Origin: Streptomyces sp. H27-H5
Lineage (GTDB): Bacteria > Actinomycetota > Actinomycetes > Streptomycetales > Streptomycetaceae
Reading direction: 5' to 3'
Length of the DNA stretch: 64,000 nt
Assembly: GCF_026627505.1 (NCBI RefSeq)
Contig: NZ_JAPNLK010000017.1
Coordinates: 1-64,000 of the forward strand
Of this stretch, positions 61,127 to 64,000 are shown piece after piece. The position numbers and the translations under genes are program-made. Each line of letters begins with the position of its first letter. Position 1 is the first letter of the stretch. Below the pieces are notes generated by a model. The model was not told the origin of the DNA. It saw nothing but the letters and a program-made list of their open reading frames with translations, and did no database searches.

Positions 61127-63583
61127 TCAACGGACGTCGAGGGTGGCGGTGAGGCGGGTGTCGCCGTGCGCGTGGCTCGCGCGGACCTCGTATCCGCCGT
61201 CGATCCGCCGCCAGCCGCGCGTGCCCTCGTCCCAGATCTCGAAGGCCCGGGCGGGCAGCTCGATCTCGGTCTCGACGCTCTCGCCGGGGGCCGCCTCGAC
61301 GGAGGCGAAGGCCGCCAACCGGCTCGCGGGGCGCTCGACGGTGTCGGCGATCGGGGCGAGGTAGACCTGGACGACCTCGCGGCCGGTCCGGGCGCCGGTG
61401 TTGGTGAGGCGGACGCGGGCGGTGGTGCCGGCGACCTCCAGGCAGTCGTAGGTCCAGTCCGTGTAGCCGAGGCCGTGGCCGAACGGGTAGGCGGGGACCA
61501 CGCCCCGGTCCTCGTAGGCCTGGTAGCCGACGAGGAGCCCCTCGCGGTACTCCAGCCTGCCGTCGGTCGGGGTGACCTCGGTGACGGGCGCGTCGGTGAA
61601 CGCGGCGGGCCAGGTGGTGGGCAGTCGGCCGCCGGGCTCCGCGTCCCCGAGGAGCACGTCGGCCAGTGCGGCGCCGCCCTCCTGCCCGGGGAACCAGGTC
61701 AGGAGCACGGCGGCCACGTCCGCGCGCCAGGGCAGTTCCACGGGGGAACCGGCGTTGACCACGACCACGGTGTTCGGGTTGGCGGCGGCGACGGCCGCGA
61801 CGAGGTCGTTCTGTCGGCCGGGCAGGGTCAGGTCCGTGCGGTCGAACCCCTCGGACTCCACCCGCTCGGTGGTGGCGACGACCACCACGGCCGTGTCGGC
61901 GGCCCGTGCGGCGGCCACGGCCTCGGCGATGAGCTCGTCCGGGTCGCGCCGGGGGCCGAGGTGGAGCAGGGAGAACATGATCGCCTTGAGGGGCAGGCCG
62001 GTGATGTCGGGGACCTGGAAGGTCAGCGACACCTCGACGGGCTCGCCCTCGGTCAGCGGGAGCCGGGCGCGCTCGCTGGGCGCCCCGAAGAAGGCCTCGA
62101 AGGGGTCGGCCTCGTCGCCCATCTCCTGGACGCCCTCCCAGAGGGTGCGGCCGTCGACGGCGAGGGCGAAGGCGCCGAGCCCGCGGGTGCCGAAGGCGTG
62201 CTCGCCGCTCTCGCGCGGCAGGAACGTGCCGGTGACCTCGATGCTCGCCATCGTCTCGTACGCGGCGCCCTCGGGCAGGTCGTCGCCGATCCACTGGACC
62301 TGACCGGTGGGCAGGCTGCCTTCGCCCAGGACGGCTCCGGAGGCGTCGCGGCAGACGGCGCGCAGCTCGAATCCCTTGTCGGCGGCACCGAGTTCCTCGC
62401 TGGGGTCGGCGCCGACGCGGAAGGTCAGCGCCCCGTCGGGGAGGGCCGCGGTGAGGCCGTCGAGCGGGGAGACGATCCGCTCGGGGAAGACGGTGGCGGA
62501 GCCGCCGCCGAGGACGCGGGCGTCGCGGGCGGCGGCGCCGAGGAGGGCCACGGTGCGGCCGGAGCCGGTGTCGAGGGGCAGGGCGCGCCGCTCGCCGGAG
62601 ACGATCTCGTTGCGCACGAGGACGGTGCCGCGGGCGGCGATCTCGCGGGCCAGGGCCTGTCCGTCGATCGCGGCCGGAGGGTCGCCGACGACGGCGGGGG
62701 CGCCCTCCAGGAGGCCGACGCGGGCGGCGAGCCGCAGGACGTTGCGGACGGCGTCGTCGACGGCGGACTCCGGGACCTCGCCGGCGCGGACGGCCTCGGC
62801 GAGGGCGGGGCCGTAGACGGTCTGCGGGCCGGGCATGGCCACGTCGAGGCCGCCGAGGATGTCGCCGATGGTGGAGCGGGCGGCCATCCAATCGGAGACG
62901 TTGGCGCCGTCGAAGCCCCACTCGGCGCGCAGGACCTCGTTGACCAGGTACGCGTTCTCGGTCATCGACGTGCCGTTGACCCGGTTGTAGGCGGTCATGA
63001 TGCCCCAGGGGTGGGCGTTGGTGACGATGGCCTCGAAGGGGGCCAGGTACAGCTCGCGCAGCGGGCGGGGCGCGATGACGCAGTCGACGGTGAAGCGCTC
63101 GGTCTCGGCGTCGTTGCCGACGAAGTGCTTGACGGTGGTGCCCACGCCGCCGTCCTGGACCCCGTTGACGTAGCCGGTGCCGATGGCGCCGGTGAGGTAC
63201 GGGTCCTCGGAGTAGCACTCGAAGTGCCGGCCGCCGAGCGGGGAGCGGTGCAGGTTGACGGTGGGGGCGAGGAGGACGTGGACGCCCTTGCGGCGGGCCT
63301 CCTGGGCCAGGAGGCGGCCGGCGCGGCGGGCGAGGGCGGGGTCCCAGGCGGCGGCGAGCGCCGTGGGGGACGGCAGGGCGATGGAGGGGTCGTCGGCGGT
63401 CCAGCGCACGCCGCGCACCCCGATGGGGCCGTCGGACATGACCAGGGAGCCCAGGCCGATCTCCGGGAGGGCGGGCAGCGACCACATGTCCTGACCTGCC
63501 AGGAGCCGGGTCTTGGTGTCGAGGTCCAGCTTGTCGAGTGCGGCTTCCGCGGTGTCGTGGCGGACCTGTTCGGCATCGGTCAC
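61127..63583 (-). CDS. Family GH3 beta-glucosidase-type hydrolase
   Basis: This 818-aa protein is a multi-domain GH3 hydrolase. The N-terminal TIM barrel has LLAPTVNLHRSPLGGRHFEC, VKHFVGNDAETERFTVDCV and the nucleophile FDGANVSDWMAARSTIGD. The second domain has VALLGAAARDARVLGGGSAT; an inserted PA14-like domain spans about 390-530 (FELRAVCRDASGA, LPRESGEHAFGTRG); the fibronectin-like tail ends GYEVRASHAHGDTRLTATL. No signal peptide is present, so it is probably cytoplasmic. GTG at 63583 has GAGGAGG 8 bases upstream. It releases terminal glucose-like residues from beta-glycosides. Confidence 0.9.
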   Translation of the reverse strand: MTDAEQVRHDTAEAALDKLDLDTKTRLLAGQDMWSLPALPEIGLGSLVMSDGPIGVRGVRWTADDPSIALPSPTALAAAWDPALARRAGRLLAQEARRKGVHVLLAPTVNLHRSPLGGRHFECYSEDPYLTGAIGTGYVNGVQDGGVGTTVKHFVGNDAETERFTVDCVIAPRPLRELYLAPFEAIVTNAHPWGIMTAYNRVNGTSMTENAYLVNEVLRAEWGFDGANVSDWMAARSTIGDILGGLDVAMPGPQTVYGPALAEAVRAGEVPESAVDDAVRNVLRLAARVGLLEGAPAVVGDPPAAIDGQALAREIAARGTVLVRNEIVSGERRALPLDTGSGRTVALLGAAARDARVLGGGSATVFPERIVSPLDGLTAALPDGALTFRVGADPSEELGAADKGFELRAVCRDASGAVLGEGSLPTGQVQWIGDDLPEGAAYETMASIEVTGTFLPRESGEHAFGTRGLGAFALAVDGRTLWEGVQEMGDEADPFEAFFGAPSERARLPLTEGEPVEVSLTFQVPDITGLPLKAIMFSLLHLGPRRDPDELIAEAVAAARAADTAVVVVATTERVESEGFDRTDLTLPGRQNDLVAAVAAANPNTVVVVNAGSPVELPWRADVAAVLLTWFPGQEGGAALADVLLGDAEPGGRLPTTWPAAFTDAPVTEVTPTDGRLEYREGLLVGYQAYEDRGVVPAYPFGHGLGYTDWTYDCLEVAGTTARVRLTNTGARTGREVVQVYLAPIADTVERPASRLAAFASVEAAPGESVETEIELPARAFEIWDEGTRGWRRIDGGYEVRASHAHGDTRLTATLDVR

Positions 63584-63602
63584 GGCCGAGCCTCCTCATC
63601 GA

Positions 63603-63661
63603 GTGCGGTGTGCGGGTGCGAGGTGCGGTGCGGCTTGCGGTGCGGTGCGGTGCGGTGCGGT
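63603..63661. repeat. GTGCG-type short tandem repeats
   Basis: A run of GTGCG-like pentamers, cleanest as GTGCG units from about 63637 to 63661, upstream of the GH3 gene. Simple repeats like this may vary in length and could affect its promoter. Confidence 0.75.
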
Positions 63662-63788
63662 GACCCCATCGTGGACCCGCCGCCTGGTGAACGGTAGGGT
63701 TCGTTACGTTCTTGTGATCTCGGCTTGTCGGGCGCGGATCGCGTACGGTCCTGCGGGCAGGGGTGCGAGTCGGAGGGAGTGCCGGGCC

Positions 63789-64000
63789 ATGGTCAGGGCG
63801 AGGAGCGAGGAACGGCGCGGCGACATCGTCCGCGCGGCGGTCGAGGTGATCGCCGAACGCGGCTACCGGGGAGCGTCCCTGCACGCCGTGGCGGAACGGG
63901 TGGGCCTGACCCAACAGGGGCTGCTGCACCACTTCCCGACCAAGGAGGCACTGCTGGTCGCGGTGCTGGAGGAGCGCGACCGCTGGGACACCGGCGGGGG
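63789..64000 (+). CDS. TetR-family regulator, truncated by the window end
   Basis: The first 70 codons encode a TetR-type HTH (RRGDIVRAAVEVIAERGYRG, ASLHAVAERVGLTQQGLLHH, FPTKEALLVAVLEERDR). It is divergent from the GH3 gene 206 bp away, so it may regulate that gene. ATG at 63789 is the start; the end lies outside the window. Confidence 0.85.
   Translation, partial: MVRARSEERRGDIVRAAVEVIAERGYRGASLHAVAERVGLTQQGLLHHFPTKEALLVAVLEERDRWDTGG

Noticed and set aside
61052..63697. Long plus-strand open frame antisense to the GH3 gene, 881 codons
   Set aside because: Gly- and Glu-rich shadow of the high-GC GH3 gene on the other strand; the GH3 frame has complete catalytic motifs and a ribosome site.

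Overview
The window is Streptomyces chromosomal DNA or that of a very close relative. It has very high GC, third codon positions that are nearly all G or C, many GTG starts, and a fasR-fabD-fabH-acpP-fabF operon followed by a DUF3145 gene. It also carries an aceE-type homodimeric pyruvate dehydrogenase and Scr1/DUF5753-type regulators. Roughly the right 36 kb is ordinary chromosomal backbone; the left 28 kb is accessory.

1-10.8 kb holds a compact accessory locus. It starts with a DUF5999 protein coupled to a two-HTH LuxR-like protein. A tight Ddl-like ATP-grasp, C39-like peptidase and MurF-like ligase operon follows, ending in a terminator. Next is a small-protein/DUF6879/Scr1-type regulator operon. 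Last comes a candidate RiPP cassette: a 43-residue Lys-rich peptide gene 8 bp upstream of a PIMT-like methyltransferase with a RiPP-type C-terminal extension, then a fused ABC exporter, a DUF6087-like protein and a MazG-like protein. Near-identical 24-bp operators lie before the regulator operon and before the peptide operon, so one regulator probably controls both. The peptide plus PIMT pair resembles the aspartimide-forming imiditide class; joining it to Ddl and MurF ligases would be new.

10.85-28.3 kb is a phage- or plasmid-like element ending at the 3' end of tRNA-Val(UAC). It encodes DNA-metabolism and regulatory proteins: a RecA/Sak4-like ATPase, a Cas4-like Fe-S nuclease, an HTH replication-type protein, WhiB, DUF3560, a partial N6-methylase, a PP-loop (PAPS-reductase-like) protein, ParB and a degenerate YgjP-type metalloprotease. 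Many small unknown proteins are also present. No integrase, structural or transfer gene is visible. Seven promoters share a near-identical core (TTGACN, exactly 16 bp, TAGAAT) bracketed by inverted-repeat arms whose sequence changes in compensation between copies. Many genes also follow a hairpin, CACCTCTTGGAG, start-codon pattern. This co-regulated promoter family is the second candidate for an undescribed system.

28.3-64 kb is chromosomal: a coiled-coil protein, a DUF4383 membrane protein and an FmdB zinc ribbon. The Ter stress locus follows, with an O-methyltransferase, a HAD phosphatase, a double phosphoribosyltransferase fusion, a CitE-like lyase, TerD paralogues and a TerC-like protein. 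Next are a peroxiredoxin, DUF3052, aceE, a K+ channel, an I36-type inhibitor, an MFS pump with a divergent TetR, an alpha/beta hydrolase, DUF4429, an aldo/keto reductase with MerR, a serine hydrolase and a pirin. The window ends with the fatty acid synthase operon, a GDSL lipoprotein, a GH3 glucosidase and a truncated TetR gene.
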